The notes under the pieces are model-generated. The model was not told the DNA's origin and did no database searches. It worked only from the letters and a program-made list of their open reading frames with translations. The position numbers and the translations under genes are program-made. 60,371 nt of DNA from Seminavis robusta (Eukaryota > Bacillariophyta > Bacillariophyceae > Naviculales > Naviculaceae): contig CAICTM010000547.1 in NCBI GenBank assembly GCA_903772945.1, positions 1-60,371 on the forward strand, read 5' to 3'. Positions 10,623 through 23,109 of this stretch are shown here, in pieces. Every line of letters starts with the position of its first letter. The first letter of the stretch is position 1.

Positions 10623-11501
10623 AAAAGAAAGAAAGAATGAATGAAAAAGAGGCGCCGTGCCACCGTTTCGAACGGAGTTTAGCGCAATCATGGAGCTACG
10701 GTACCGAAATGACACAAGCATGGTGTTGCGTCGCTCCAGCGATGGTCCTCTCGATCCTTTTTTCTTCTTATGCGGCGCGCGTGTGTTGTTGACCATGTTG
10801 TCCTTCTGCGGTAATTCTACATAGTTTTCACATTCACCCTCTTAGCTTTCTATCTAGCTAGCTAGTTAGCTACCTGTAGTTCTGTACAGTATGATTGTGA
10901 TAGCGTTTGTTGATCCATGCCGATACATGCACTTTAATACAGAACAGTGATCAAAGTGTCGATCATGACATCGAATGGGGCAATGCATGTCCGGATGTGA
11001 CGGAATCGGAGCTGGCCCCTTTGACTTTTTAGAATAGAGGAGCCTGATGAGCCACCTCTAGCTACGGTAGACCTTTGGTGGCAAGCAAATCATTATTGCA
11101 TGTGGCATTGGTTTCCCGTTCCCAATATATACTCACATGCAGCCTCTACTGCTTGTTGGCTCACCACTCCCTCTCCAGCCAAAAAGTAGCATGTCAGCTT
11201 CCTTCTGGGAGTCATGCTTGATAGTGCACTTGTAAGTACGGATTCTGGGGAGCTCTCACTGTCTGGAACAGCATGGTTCCGTTGTTTTCAACTCAGGCTT
11301 CGTTCTCAGCTTCCTCCTGATTATTGTACCCCTATATGCATGGAACCTCTGGAAAAGTGGCTCATCTGTAGCAACGGTTCCCAACGACCTCCCACCCAAT
11401 CGAGGAAGCGATCCAACGAGCTCTTTGCAAATCATAATGATCCCAGTAGCTCTGAAGTCCATTAGTACTCGAAGGTAGTGACAGCCCCGGCCGAGCAAAA
11501 C
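10623..11501. other. intergenic, convergent 3' ends
   Basis: This gap separates two convergently transcribed genes and holds a CTAG-type microsatellite near 10853-10872. No gene supported. Confidence 0.5.
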
Positions 11502-14192
11502 CTATTGCCGTTGCGGGGTAGCCGCTGGACTGTTGACTGTGTGAACGAATGGTCGTTTCAGGGCGCCGTGTTCGTGAGGACCCAGATAAGTCTCGAGTGT
11601 CTTGAGAAGCTGAGATCGATTGATTGGTTTGTATAGGTAGTCGTTCATCCCCACTTCGAGACCCTTTTCCTTGTCCCCTTTCATAGCGCCCGCTGAAAGG
11701 GCACATATTGGAACCGTTTCAGTGAAGTTGCCTTCTCTTTCGACCTCCCGAATCTTTTCCGTAGCTTCCAATCCAGATAGCTTTGGCATCATGACGTCCA
11801 TGAGGATCAGGTCGATCTCGCCGTGGTGTTTTTCGAACAAATCCACGGCTTCAGCTCCATCTCTCGCTGACAATACCTTCAAGCCAACCTTCTGCAACAT
11901 CCGAGTGGCGACCTTTCGACTGACAGTGTCGTCTTCGGCGAGCAGTACCACTCCGGAGCGTTGACATCGAAGAGGGGGCCGTTCGGTGACCGGAAGAGGG
12001 GGGATTTGTATAGTCTTTTTCAGGTCCAAGTCTGTTCCGCTTCCTGGTGCTGCTGGCTTGTAGGGGAGTGTAAAGTAGAATCGTGAACCATGACACTCAT
12101 TCTTCGTGCTTGACACGACCCACATGTGTCCACCCATGATCTCAACGAGTTTTTTGCATATCGTCAAACCAAGCCCTACGGTAGGAAACGAGCACTGTAT
12201 GAGGGGCATGCGGCTAGCTAGAATGATGGCTTTGTTTTGTGAATGCCACCTCCGTCCGTCACTTACCAGTTCCTCCATGAGTTCTAGTATCACTAAAGTC
12301 AACCTGGCGGAACGGCTCAAAGATCATGTCAAGGCGATCTCCGGGGATGCCTTTCCCGGTGTCTCGGACACAAAACTGGACCATACCATCGGCTGAACCG
12401 AGTCGTACTGTCACCGCAACCTCCCCAGACTCTGAGAATTTGATGGAGTTAGATAGCAAGTTATTCAAGACTGCACCAGCGTGGATACATACATACATGT
12501 GAGTACTTGAGTTGTTGTGGTGGGTATTGGATATATCATATACATACGCCAGCGTAGCGCACTTACCCTGTTGAACTCGAAACTGATCACCATAGATTTG
12601 GCTAGCAATGCCATCATCGATGGACTGCAAGAGGCGAAGATGCTCCTTCTTTCTTTGAATGCAATATGCGTTTGCCAGCTTCATTGTGTTGTCCATCATG
12701 TCCCGAATCGTAATGGGTTTATGCACCATGTCGAGTTGCCCCGCCTCGATCTTTGACAAGTCCAAGATATCCTTTAGTTAGAAAGACACACAGGTAGGAG
12801 GAGCACAACATGCAATGAGGATTACACTCGGAGGCAGATGTACTAGTATAGTAGGACGCGTTTCTTGTTTTACCTGAATGATGGAGAGCAACAGCTTGCC
12901 ACTGTTCATGGCGACCTGAACTCCTTCCATGTTTTCCTCTTTGCTTTCTTCATCCAGACCATTCGACAGGATGAGATCCAGATGACCCATGATGCCGTTC
13001 AGTGGAGTCCTGTATTATAGCACAGTGCAGAGTAGTTTGGCATGAGCGAGCAAACATGCCATAACCAGCAAAATGGCAAAGGAGCAATGCATTGAGTTGG
13101 ATAGATTGATGGTACGTACCGAATTTCGTGCGACATGGTGGCCAAAAAGGAACTCTTTAATAGATCCGCCTCTTCGGCCTTTTCTTTGGCACGGCGTAGA
13201 CTCCGTTCAATCTGTTTGGCCTCGGTAATGTCCGTAAAGATGGTGTACGCCTGATACGGCTTGCCTTCGTCGCCGAGGCGAAAACGAGGCATGGCATCCA
13301 ACTGGACCCAATGCACTGCCTCATCGCCCACGACAATGCCGAGTATCATGTTGGTAACGGGTTTGCCCGAGAGCGCCACCACGGCGGGATACTCTTGGAC
13401 GGGAATGGTGGATCCATCTTCGTAAATGAACCGCCACTGTGGATGCATGGGACTCTTGCCCAGCATTTGATCCATGGAGAGTCCGAGAATCCGTAGCGCG
13501 GATTGGTTGGCCGCCATGGTGTGTCCGTCGGCGGCGTGGTACACCACACCTTGCTTCATGTTTTCAAACAATGTCTGATGACGTTCTTCGCTCTCTCGTA
13601 CGGCATCTGACATGGTTCTCTGGTGGCGACTCTCTTCGGGACAACAATGACTTGGTTCTGCCTCTTTGCACTCCTCGTCCTCCTCCTGATGAACCACAGT
13701 GTCTTTTACAGTTTGTTGTTCTTGTATCAGTCCGCCAAGTGCCACCATCCGACCATCTGGTTCCTTCATGGGAAAGAGAGTCACATCCCAAAGTGCTGTT
13801 GTACTCCTCTTCGTACTCGCAGCGGTAGAGTCGTCATCCTGGTGGAACGATACGCACTCTTGAGACTGCAGTGTCTCCTGCGATGCCAGTGCCTTTTGCA
13901 CCAGCAATTCCAGTGCCATGACGGAATCTTCCTTCAAGAGACCCCCGGACGAGAATCCTTCTGGATGGAACCCAAGCCGTTGGAGACCTGGATTGCGAAA
14001 GAGAAATCGACCTTCGAGGTTCAGAACAAACGCATAGTCAAAGGGAAGAGACGCCGCAAACAGATTCATCATCATTGTTGGGCTAGCTATGGCGCTACTA
14101 GTAGTAGATGGAGTGACAGTTGTCTCCTCGAGATCCTTCAGGGGTGCCATACTCCTGGGAGGAGGAGGAGGAACCAACGCTGTTTCCACCAT
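11502..14192 (-). CDS. hybrid sensor histidine kinase (PAS-HisKA-HATPase-REC), five exons
   Basis: Exons 13120-14192, 12874-13009, 12567-12771, 12267-12470 and 11502-12175 join in frame to 763 residues, all with GT-AG borders. Residues ~45-85 look like a first degenerate PAS. A clear PAS/PAC lies at ~190-325 (ESEERHQTLFENM to FTDITEAKQIERSL). The H-box MSHEIRTPLNG puts the phospho-accepting His near residue 355; the first intron splits this motif. The N-box (LNNLLSNSIKFS), G1 (DTGKGI) and G2 (HGGTGLGL) mark the ATPase domain. The receiver near 600-740 has the acidic EDD, the phospho-Asp in LILMDVMMP (about 666) and the Lys in YLYKP. No membrane segment is seen, so a cytosolic sensor autophosphorylating and passing phosphate to its own receiver is expected. 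No flavin-binding Cys motif (NCRFLQ) appears in the PAS domain, so blue-light sensing is not indicated. Confidence 0.93.
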
Positions 14193-16054
14193 TGTGGTCT
14201 GGCAATTAAGATTTAGATATTTTAGTGACTACGAATACTACAAAACAACTGCAGAGAGTCAAGAAAGCTCTTGCTTGGAGCTCACTGACTTGGTCTCTCG
14301 ATTTCTTGGAACAACAATAAGAGAGCCTTTTTCCTCTTTCGCAACAGCCTTCGCACCGCAGGACACAATGCGAACCTAGTTAGAAGCTTATAGAAGTCAG
14401 AAGCTTGATAACCGGATAACCCATTTTGATACAACCAAGGGCAATTGATATTTCAATTAGACTACTACCGTACTGGTAGCTATGAAAGTTGCTAGCTAGA
14501 GTAGTAGAAGGTAGAAGACTAAGTAGCGGTACTATTAATACAGACGACCACTGAGTACGGTATTAGACTAATAGACTACTGGTAGACTGCATTAGATCCG
14601 TAAATACCGGTATTGTGAGAGGGCAGTTCGGAAAATGCCGGATCGGAAAGGCGTTTGATGAAGCCCTACGTCAGTAATTTTGTCATTTTGAAAAACAGTC
14701 AGAAAGGTAGTTGAGGTAACTTTAGTTTACACGTTTGAATACAAATTCTGTTTTACCGCATCTACCATAACTGTAGCAAAAGAAGAACGAACGCATCCGC
14801 TCTCTCGATGATTACCGCTTGTTTCGAACTGCCCTTTGGCTTCGTCGTCCGGCATTACAGTCCCCCTGCGTTGCATGCCCTTGAATCTTGATACTAGTAA
14901 TACGTAAGTCGAATGAAACAACCAATCAGCCAACAACACCTTTACAGGATTACCTGTAGTTGCGTAGTTGCGGTAAATATAGAGTAAAAAGTAATGATTT
15001 ATTTTACTCTCCATCATCTCCTGGATACATGTCCGCTGATGTCCATCAATGGCGTCAGCGCGACAAACCGGACACAATGTCATTGCGGCTGTAACAGCTA
15101 CTAGCTAAAGCCGCGAGAAATGCAACTATGCAACTATGGCGATGACGCGATGACAGCATCGATACCTCAAACGGCTGGGGTGTTGTGGCTGTTGTAGCAA
15201 AGTAGTTGGTTTCAAGTTTCAAAGAGTGAGTGCGAAGTGCTTTCCGGCTGGTCCCAGCCAGCCGGTTCATTAATCATTGAATCTAGTCTATCATTGATGG
15301 CTTGGGGTGAGAGGAGATCGTGAGATGGTCAGCCCCCTCTTCGCTCACCGGACCTGCCCGTGCACTTGAAAGCGAAACTTACTTGATATTTATTTATTAG
15401 ACTACAAGGAAGCAAAGCATTGGTGTTGGAGTATGCAGGGTTTCTATAGCCTCCTGCGATTCGATTCGATTCGATGCCGTACAGCAATGCAGCGCATGCC
15501 TCTAGCTAGCCTAGCTAGTAGAGGCAGAAGAGTAAGACTTGCTTGGCCAAAAGCAATCAATGCAACATGGTGCACAGGCACATGTACCGTACATGTACCG
15601 GTATCTACCACATAGAATGCCGACCATCTCCTCTTTGTCATGTTTTCTAGTAGTCATCCTCGTCAGAATAGAGAGAGATACGTACAACATGTAAACTAGC
15701 TAGCTCTTCTACTGTAGCAGAAGGGTGCCGCCTCCAGTTTTGATCTTGTTTCAGCTCTCAGGGTGTGGATTTGATTCTAAAAGCCAGCTAAACGGTTTAT
15801 TTGGTTCTATAGTCCCCCTTAGTCCTGAATCTTTCTAACTCAGAGTTCGATTGAGGCGAATATTCTATTCGATTCAATTCGATTCATGACCGTTGAAAAG
15901 ATCGCAAAAAGATTCCTCGGTTCTTCTTCTTTGGCATCATTCATGGCACTTCCCCGCGATTCTAACAACCTTGGAACTTCTCACCAGATTCTTTCCTTCC
16001 ATCGACCGTCTTCGTCTTGATCTTGCTACGAACCAACCAACCAACCGCGCTTCT
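14193..16054. other. intergenic, no supported gene
   Basis: This is bidirectional promoter space between the histidine kinase and the phospholipase D gene. It contains short GATTC/GATTCGATTC runs near 15458-15475 and 15860-15885 and CTAG repeats. A 118-codon minus ORF at 14727-15083 has no recognisable feature and is not called. Confidence 0.5.
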
Positions 16055-18017
16055 ATGACGATTCACATGTTTGACAGCTGTCTTGGAATTGATACTTGTA
16101 CAAAGCCACAGGAGAACATGGGCCGTCTGTTCAACGCGTTGAAGGACGTCTTTGGCGGCAAGGAAGACGAAGATTCGGGCGACGAAACGACGGATGTGGA
16201 TGCCCAAAACTTGAGCCATGTGGGAGCTGCCGCCTACGAGTGTTTGCGAACCGTCCATGAAGATGTTCATCACGTGACATGGGATGTGACATCCGGCAAG
16301 GTCGTCGGTGAGTTGGATCAGACGCCCAAGGGTTGTTTTGATCTGGAAGACGATCCGCCCGAAGGACACTCCGATTGGTTGCCCGAGAAGATGGCGGGTA
16401 TTATGGAACGAACGGAACAATGGTGTGATGTCATGAGTCTGGGTCCGCCCGATGGAAAGTTCTTGGAATGCATGAAACAAGCACTCGTCAAGGTCAATGC
16501 GCGAGCGTCCGGCGATAAGCCCGTTGTCTTTCGATTTCTGTTTGGCAATATTCCTGGAATGCCGGTATGTACAGTACAGTGCCGTATTGTGAAAAAGAAC
16601 AGGATGTTCCGATCTTACTTACCTCATCGTCTTCTCTTCTTTGTCTCTTCTTTGTTTGATTGATTTGTGATACGTTCCGTCAGGTCAACTGCGGCAAAGT
16701 CCTCAAGTCGTTGACTGCCGATTTGCCGGATGATCCTTCTATTTTGCTCTGGGTCGGTGCTTGTAAGTTTCTCCGTGTTGTGGCGTAGGTTTTCTGGCAT
16801 CTCGCTACATACAACTAACTATCTTGTGCTGACCTCTTTTCTTTTTATTAATAGGGAGGAACGGTGTCTCGTGGAATCACGCCAAGATTATTGCCGTGGA
16901 TGGCCGCTACTTGCACACGGGAGGACACAACCTCTGGGATCCTCACTACCTCAAGAACTGTCCGGTACACGATTTGAGTTTCGAATTGGAAGGCAAGGTG
17001 GCCCATGCCGCTCATCTGTTTGCCAATGATCATTGGAAGTACATTGAAGCCAAACAAAGGCACTTTATTGGAAAAATTGTCGATCTCATGCCGGACAGTC
17101 TTCCCATGGTACTCAAAGCCCGCGTCACCGTGTCCGAATACCCCGATGACGAAGCGGGAGAATTCCCGCCCAAGTACAAGAAACGTCTCGTGCCCAGATA
17201 CACCAGACTCCCCGACAGTGTCCCCTTGATTAGTGTGGGAAGGAGAGGACAATTGCACACCAAAGACAATTCGTCCGATGATGCCTTTGTCGCCATGATT
17301 GAATCCGCCAATACCATTTTGCGATTGGGATTGCAAGATCTCGGACCCGTTTGTATTCCCAAAACCAAATTGGCATTGCCGGGATGTACGTGGCCACACA
17401 CGTATTTGGAATCCTTGGCCAAGGTCATTTGGGAAAAGGGTGTCGATGTCGAAATTGTACTCAGCAATCCGGGAAGTATCCCCGGTGGACTCTCCATGAA
17501 GGATGCCAATTACGGCAATGGATGGTCTTGTGTCGATGTGGCGGCCGAAATTATCAAGAAAATCAAAAAGTTATACCCGGATGCGGACGATGACCAATTG
17601 CGTCAAAAGGTGGCCGACAATCTACGCGTGTGCTTTATCCGTACCGCCACGGGCAATCAATGGTCCGACGGCAATTCCAAGGGAATGCATGCCAAACACT
17701 TTATCGTCGACGATGTGTGTTGCTACATTGGATCGCAAAATTTGTACGTCTGTGACTTGTCCGAGTGGGGTGTCATTGTCGATGACGTCGAAACAACGCA
17801 ACGAATCAAGGCCGAGTACTGGGATCCCATGTGGAAATTCTCCTACACGGGCGATGATGTCGATGTCCAAGAAGTCATGGATGGTCTCGATATTGATCGG
17901 GATGGTGAAGATCCTGCCAATTTGTCCGCGGAACAGTTGGCCGAGGCAGCTCGGGCCCAGACTCATTGCCCCAACACGGACTTTTGCAATGATCATGATA
18001 GTGATGTGGAAGATTGA
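16055..18017 (+). CDS. phospholipase D superfamily phosphodiesterase, three exons
   Basis: Exons 16055-16564, 16684-16762 and 16855-18017 join to 583 residues (donors GTATGT and GTAAGT; acceptors CAG and TAG). Two catalytic half-sites are visible. The first is HAKIIAVDGRYLHTGGHNLW near residue 205 (HxK, Asp, then Gly-Gly-x-Asn). The second is HAKHFIVDDVCCYIGSQNLY near 475 (HxKx4D, then Gly-Ser-x-Asn). Two HKD repeats in one chain form a single active site that cleaves phosphodiesters through a phospho-histidine. The first intron falls just before CGKVLKSL and the second just before WRNGVSW. An acidic segment lies near the N terminus and an acidic tail at the end; there is no signal peptide or membrane span. 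Substrate (phosphatidylcholine, cardiolipin or nucleic acid) cannot be decided. The frame stays open upstream of the chosen ATG, so a start further 5' is possible but lacks an ATG. Confidence 0.85.
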
Positions 18018-18561
18018 GTTTTTGTTTTGTTTTGTTTTTCTGGATTGATTGGAGTGATTGCTTTTTGGGCGTGTCTGTTGGGGCGTTGGCAGGGTCGGAA
18101 CTGGTGATAGCTTCCCAAACCAACGTTCTATAAACAACTAGATGTATACATGTTCTTGAAACTTCTGCTTCGACAAGGGATTCAATGCAGCTATGCAGCG
18201 TAGCTAGTTAGCTAGTTCCACGGGTATCATTTTGTCTCTTTGTTGTCTCAGTGGATGGCCCCGCCCGTTGCCCATTGACGAGGACTGTAGGAACTATAAG
18301 TACTAGGTTTTGATACGGAAGGGCCAAGGCAACAGACAAGTCGCGTCTTCTCCGGCCGTGTACCTGGTACTAGTGCTGTCATGGCCACTGCATGCATCGA
18401 GCACAGCGCATGGCTTCCTGAAAGATTGACTGGCTACAAGTGTCAGGTCAATGCCTATGCATGTTTGAAACTGCCCCGTTCTTGTCGCCCACCTCTAACA
18501 TGTAGGCATTGCACTGCAAAGGCCAATGGTTGTGGTAGCTATCTCCGGGGCCAGCAAGCAA
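18018..18561. other. intergenic, nothing recognised
   Basis: This follows the phospholipase D stop. A T-rich stretch at 18018-18040 may serve in 3' processing. Confidence 0.4.
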
Positions 18562-18752
18562 GGTTGTGATGCTACTTGGTACGCTGCCTCTTGTTGTATG
18601 GCTCGTCGCTGCTGTTTCCGTCTTTTTGCCATGGTCTCTTTTGGCCTACCGTATTTTTCGAACACACTGCAGCTGCAACCATGCGCTCCCACAAGTTGGG
18701 GTGTTCCGGAGCTACATGATCACCAGTAAACTGGGCGTATGGTAGTCAATAC
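18562..18752 (+). repeat. dispersed repeat, copy 1
   Basis: About 190 bp that reappear in inverted orientation at 27634-27848 with small indels. Shared blocks include GGTTGTGATGCTACTTGGTA, GTATTTTTCGAACACA, GCAGCTGCAACC and GCGCTCCCACAAG. It contains no long ORF. It is probably a short non-coding mobile element. Confidence 0.75.
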
Positions 18753-18882
18753 AGCCTCAGCCTGATTTTTGACGAATTCCAGTTGCCATCAACAGGACCC
18801 AGTCGATGACGAGAACGAACATAAATGTAGCTCCCGTAGTTGAAGATTGATCTACTAGGAAAGGTTATCTCTGCCCAGCCAA

Positions 18883-21281
18883 CTAGTTGGAGCAAGGATC
18901 ACAACTACAGCCACACAGATTTGTTCCATAGCAGGCAGAAAGGTTGGTCGTTGGAACACCATAGCAACCATGCCTGAAACACTTCTCTTCCTGTGGAAGG
19001 AGTTTCTTGTTGCACAGTCCATGAGGGATACTGCCTGCCAAGGATGTGTTCATCAATACCAAGTTGGTCAACTTGGCCAACAAAAGAAGTTCTGTGGGAA
19101 GCGTCCCCGATAGGTTGGTATTTTGCAGTTCAAGCTCGTCAAGACTGGACATCAAACCAACTTCTGTGGCAAGATAGCCCGAGAATAGGTTGTCATGTAT
19201 TTGCAAAACCCACAGCTTGCTGAGTTGGTGGAGGCCACCTTGATCTAGGATCTTTCCTTCCAACTTGTTGGATTTGATGTTCAACAGCCGTAACTCTGAT
19301 GTTGAAACAAACAAAGTGCAGATTTTGAGCATATCTATAGATGGCCTCCAAAGCTACAGGAGAGGTGTATAGCACTCACGTGACAACTGTAATAACTCTT
19401 CTGGTAAAGTGCCTGAGATTGAGTTCTTCTCCAAGTCCAAGTAGTTCTGCAAAAAGTAGCACAACTCTCTTAGTGCATAGAGGAACCAATACCAAACAAG
19501 CTTCGTTCATGATAACTTACTAGCTTTGTCAACAATCCAATCTCACTTGGAATTGTGCCATTGAGTTGAAAGTCAGAGAAGAGGAGTTGTGCCAGGTTGG
19601 TCAGCTTGCCAATTTCAGCTGTTCACAAAAATTTCCAAAACATGTTCAGCAACCAGAAGGCGAAGACATAGAACATATTTGATGGCACTTACATGGAATT
19701 GATGTGAACCCCCCAGTTTTCCGATTGCCTAGACTTAGCATCTCCAAATTGTGCGGGTTTCCAACTACCTCAGTGAGGAAAGATGTTATTTCCAAGCCAG
19801 GGCAATCTGAGAAACTCAAGGTCTTCAGGTTCGACAATTGAAGAATTTCAGTGGGAATTGACCCTGTGTAGGCAGAAAACATCAAGTGAGTCAAAGTCAA
19901 ACTGTCAATGCGTTTGTCCACTCCCTTGCATACCAGAAAAGTTCACTGTATCAAATCCCAAATCTGTCAGGTTGCTTAGGTTGCCCAGCTCAGCAGGTAA
20001 AGTCCCAACAAGCTTGCTACCTGAGATCAATAGTTTCTCCAAGCTTTGTAGCTGACCTAGTTCTGTTGGTAGTATGCCAGACAAGTGTGTTGTGCTAAGC
20101 AACAGAGATGTCAGCCTTGTCATTAGCCCAACCTCCGTTGGTATGCTTCCTTCGAGCTGGAGGTTCGAATATAATGTAAGTATTTGCAAGCTGTCATGAA
20201 GCAGGAATATTTCTGGTGGTAGTGTTCCGTCCAAGTTGATGGCAGAAAAAAATTGCAATGAAAGGAGTTGCCCATCGTCATTACAAGCCACCTTTGCATC
20301 TTGTGCAATCAAAATCCATCGTTGCCGTTCCCAGTCGCACTCATTGGAGTCCCACTCCAGCCAGCCTTGCCTAAGATTCACCCAATGCTCCCCCCGCGTT
20401 GAATAGTAAAATGTGGTCAGTGCAAACCTTTGCTTCAGCCTCCATGCTGGGAGATGTTGTGTGTTGTTGGATTTGTTGATATTGCTGCTTAGCCAATGGT
20501 ATGCCTTGGCCTGTGGAGATCTAGGATTTTCCATTGCCCTGAGGGTGTATTCAGGTAGATTTAGTCTTTCCAATAGCGATGTTGGTGCTTGTGTGATTGA
20601 ATCTATTGTCCCTGGATTTTCTTGTATTGGATTCTGTGTTTGCGTGCTTGATTTTGGAGCAAGAAGAAATGCTAAAAGGATGATTGAAACAATGACAATG
20701 GCAACAATGGCTAGCAGGGAGAGGTCGAGACATAGCTTCTTCTGCCTTAATCTTCTTGCATTTGCTGTTATTGGCTCTGCAGTTGCAATCTCCCCATTTT
20801 CCGGGCCGTCAACTGGGTCAGCATGAATAAGACCATCATCGTTCCTCGTTGATTCTTCAGTGTTGTGTCTAGTGAAATTGAAGGCCAACAGATTGCTAAT
20901 ATCAGCAGGAATAAGACCCTCATCATGATCTGTGTCATTTTGAGATGTAGGCGCAAATTCCAACCCCAGCCCTTCCGTGTCAGGTGTCCTTCCAGTCGAT
21001 GGCCTACTTCTTGGGCCATCTACAGGATAGGCCCCAGGTTCCACTTCTGATACCCCTGTTGCTCGAGACAATGACTTTGGGGTTAATGATGGTAATGGCT
21101 GGATGCTACTGATAACATCATCAACGGCCTGGAGTGAGGAGACAAGATTTGGAAATGGGATTGGATGCTGATTTACAGTCGCCACCTCCGTCTCTGCCGT
21201 TTCTATCGTCCCTTTCTTCCCACCAATATTTCGAAAGAAACGCATCACCCCAGCAGTTGCTGGTTTGTTGTTGTTGGACAT
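18883..21281 (-). CDS. membrane LRR protein, paralogue 1 (intact), five exons
   Basis: Exons 19934-21281, 19693-19863, 19521-19618, 19380-19446 and 18883-19295 join to 698 residues. There is no signal peptide. Residues 1-186 are polar, with the conserved GLIxADPxD and AEPIT motifs. One membrane span lies at ~187-211 (LLAIVAIVIVSIILLAFLL). Then comes an LRR cap-like region (QRFALTTFYYSTRGEHW, WDSNECDW) and about 12 plant-type repeats (LxGxIPTEVGLMxxLTxL). The end is Cys-rich (CGCSCDPC). Following the positive-inside rule (RRLRQKK before the span), the N terminus should be cytosolic and the LRRs outside: a type II arrangement, unlike plant LRR receptor kinases. No kinase is attached. Two close paralogues lie at 32274-34636 and 46919-49387. 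It probably binds a ligand or partner at the surface; none is evident. Confidence 0.88.
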
Positions 21282-21444
21282 CTTGACTTTCGTGTCTTTG
21301 ACCTCTTCTTTGTAAACTAGATGTAGCCAGAATGAGCGGTACTGGTCCGCTGTACCTGTAGTAGCTCCTGTGGTTTTATGTGCTAGCTATAGTATGGCTC
21401 CTGTACTCCAAGTAATAGTCAATTCCTTGCTGGGTGCACGAGAG

Positions 21445-21837
21445 GCTTCCGTAGATAATCCACCTCCGCCTCTGAACCCCCGTAACCAAAGGGGTGTGAG
21501 ATACCGCTATGACAGCAAGACTGCCGAGATACCGGTATACGGGGTGGCATCAGGCACAAGAATGCCGCCAACTAAAGGAAACAGACAAGGGGGTACAGGG
21601 GTACCGTATGGAAAACATGAATCATGACCATGTCATATTTTCTCCTTGCACCCCCTCCCCCCGTTTTGCCCTTTCCGTCCTCTTTGCTCTTCTAGTGCGA
21701 CCCCCGCCACTGCCAATGCTCTGTCTACCAGGTAGCTTAAACCCCCTCGATCCTTAACATATTATCTACTTAGTCAACTTGATAGGGGGGTTTAGAGTAG
21801 GGAAATTGTCTACGGAAGCCAGCCGGGGCCAGGCTTA
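21445..21837. mobile_element. inverted-repeat element, about 390 bp
   Basis: The left end (21445-21490) reads GAGGCTTCCGTAGATAATCC and continues to a CTCTGAACCCCC block. The right end (21781-21837) is the same sequence reversed, with the intact version of the 57-bp repeat seen at 8462-8520. The interior has no coding capacity. The arrangement fits a short non-autonomous foldback or MITE-like element, though no target-site duplication is clear. Confidence 0.5.
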
Positions 21838-21945
21838 GGGGATGAGCAAACTTGCCCATGGCTCTGTGTTGAATTTGTTAGAGCGTTTTTGTAAAAATTG
21901 TGTGCGCTAAGCCAATCTTTCACTTTGGCTGTTTTTCTCTATTGG

Positions 21946-22085
21946 ATTTGATTGGATTGCATTGGATTAGATTGGATTAGATTGGATTGCATTGAATTAC
22001 AGTTTACTATACAAATAACAGTACTATTTGGAATCTAATTCAATCCAATTCAATGCAATCCAATCCAATGCAATCCAATTAAATG
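21946..22085. repeat. AT-rich hairpin of ATTGGATT-type repeats
   Basis: The left arm is a string of GGATTGCATT, GGATTAGATT and similar units. The right arm is the complementary CAATCCAATT and CAATGCAATC units, separated by about 30 bases. The transcript or single strand would fold into a long imperfect stem. It lies about 180 bp upstream of the alpha/beta hydrolase start. Confidence 0.7.
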
Positions 22086-22263
22086 TATCTTTCGGCAAAA
22101 ATACGAATTTCGTCTTTTTAACTGATTTTGGCGAGTCACACTCCATTACAATTCAGGGCTATTGCAAGATTTGCCCATCCCCTTACACAGAACTTTGGCT
22201 AGGGAAGCTATAGTACCGTATCTCGTTTTAGTGTTCAACCACTGCAATGGCACAACCGAAACG

Positions 22264-23109
22264 ATGAAGACACAGCTCCTTTCCGTCAATGCCGAGAACC
22301 AAGGCGAGGACGTGCCCAATAATAAGACGTTCCAAGTGGAATATTCCGTGGGCGGCCAAGGGAGACCCACTGTGGTTTTGTTGACTGGATATGGTGTTTG
22401 CATGGAACAATCATTTTCCAAGATCTTCGACGACCTTGCCAACATGAGCACCGTCGTTGCATATAATCGTCTAAATTACGGCAAGAGCAGCACCAGCGAG
22501 CAACAACCACAGACAGCACGCGAGATTGTAATCTTCCTGAGGCAGTTTCTGTCTACGCTTCAATCATTACATCCTGCCGTATCACCACCCTTTGTGGTGG
22601 CGGGGCATTCCATTGGAGGAATGTATGCACAATATTGGGCACGACAATACCCAGATGAAGTGGAAGGTGTCGTCTTGTTGGATTCCTCTCATCCAGATCA
22701 GTGGAAGCGTGGAGTTCGTCAAGATGGCTGTTTAGCCAAGTGTTTGAATGCTCTGGATGCTTTATGGAATCCACAACAGCAGTCAGAGATCTCCCATTTT
22801 GATGAATCGGCTGCACAAATTCATGCCGCTCCCAAATTTGACGGTGACAAGATTCCACTCACAGTTATCTCGGCAGGAAAAGCGTCGCTCTTTGCTCGCC
22901 TTTTGGTTTCAAAAGAATCGATTCGAGCCTTTCGAGATTGTCAGCGAGATTTGGCTGCCTTGTCTCCTCACTGTCGACATATTGTGGCTGACAACAGTGG
23001 GCACTTAGTTCAAAACGACCAACCGGATTTGGTGGTACAAGCCATCCGAGATATGCTGGCTTCTATTCGAGGCCAACACAAGCAGGGAAAGAAGGACGAC
23101 ACTAGCTAG
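22264..23109 (+). CDS. alpha/beta hydrolase
   Basis: A single-exon protein of 281 residues from the first ATG in the frame. The fold signatures are in order: a strand and turn VVLLTGYGV (oxyanion region), NRLNYGKSS, the nucleophile elbow GHSIGG (Ser near residue 116), VVLLDSSHP after the next strand, and the catalytic His in NSGHLVQNDQP near the C terminus. The acid is probably an Asp or Glu between residues 190 and 230. No signal peptide or membrane segment is present, so it looks cytosolic. Length and motifs fit the small esterase/lipase group; substrate unknown. Confidence 0.88.
   Translation: MKTQLLSVNAENQGEDVPNNKTFQVEYSVGGQGRPTVVLLTGYGVCMEQSFSKIFDDLANMSTVVAYNRLNYGKSSTSEQQPQTAREIVIFLRQFLSTLQSLHPAVSPPFVVAGHSIGGMYAQYWARQYPDEVEGVVLLDSSHPDQWKRGVRQDGCLAKCLNALDALWNPQQQSEISHFDESAAQIHAAPKFDGDKIPLTVISAGKASLFARLLVSKESIRAFRDCQRDLAALSPHCRHIVADNSGHLVQNDQPDLVVQAIRDMLASIRGQHKQGKKDDTS

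Larger units (their letters stand above)
21282..22263. other. intergenic with repeats
   Basis: This holds an inverted pair of the dispersed transposon-end repeat (21445-21490 and 21781-21837) and an AT-rich hairpin (21946-22085), described separately. No gene. Confidence 0.6.

Noticed and set aside
9579..10796. 405-codon minus ORF over the LURP-like gene
   Set aside because: It is the complement of the plus-strand exons, runs through both the intron and an intergenic stretch, and has no recognisable feature.
14727..15083. 118-codon minus ORF beginning CPVCRAD-like
   Set aside because: One CxxC pair only, no further zinc ligands in order, and intergenic composition.
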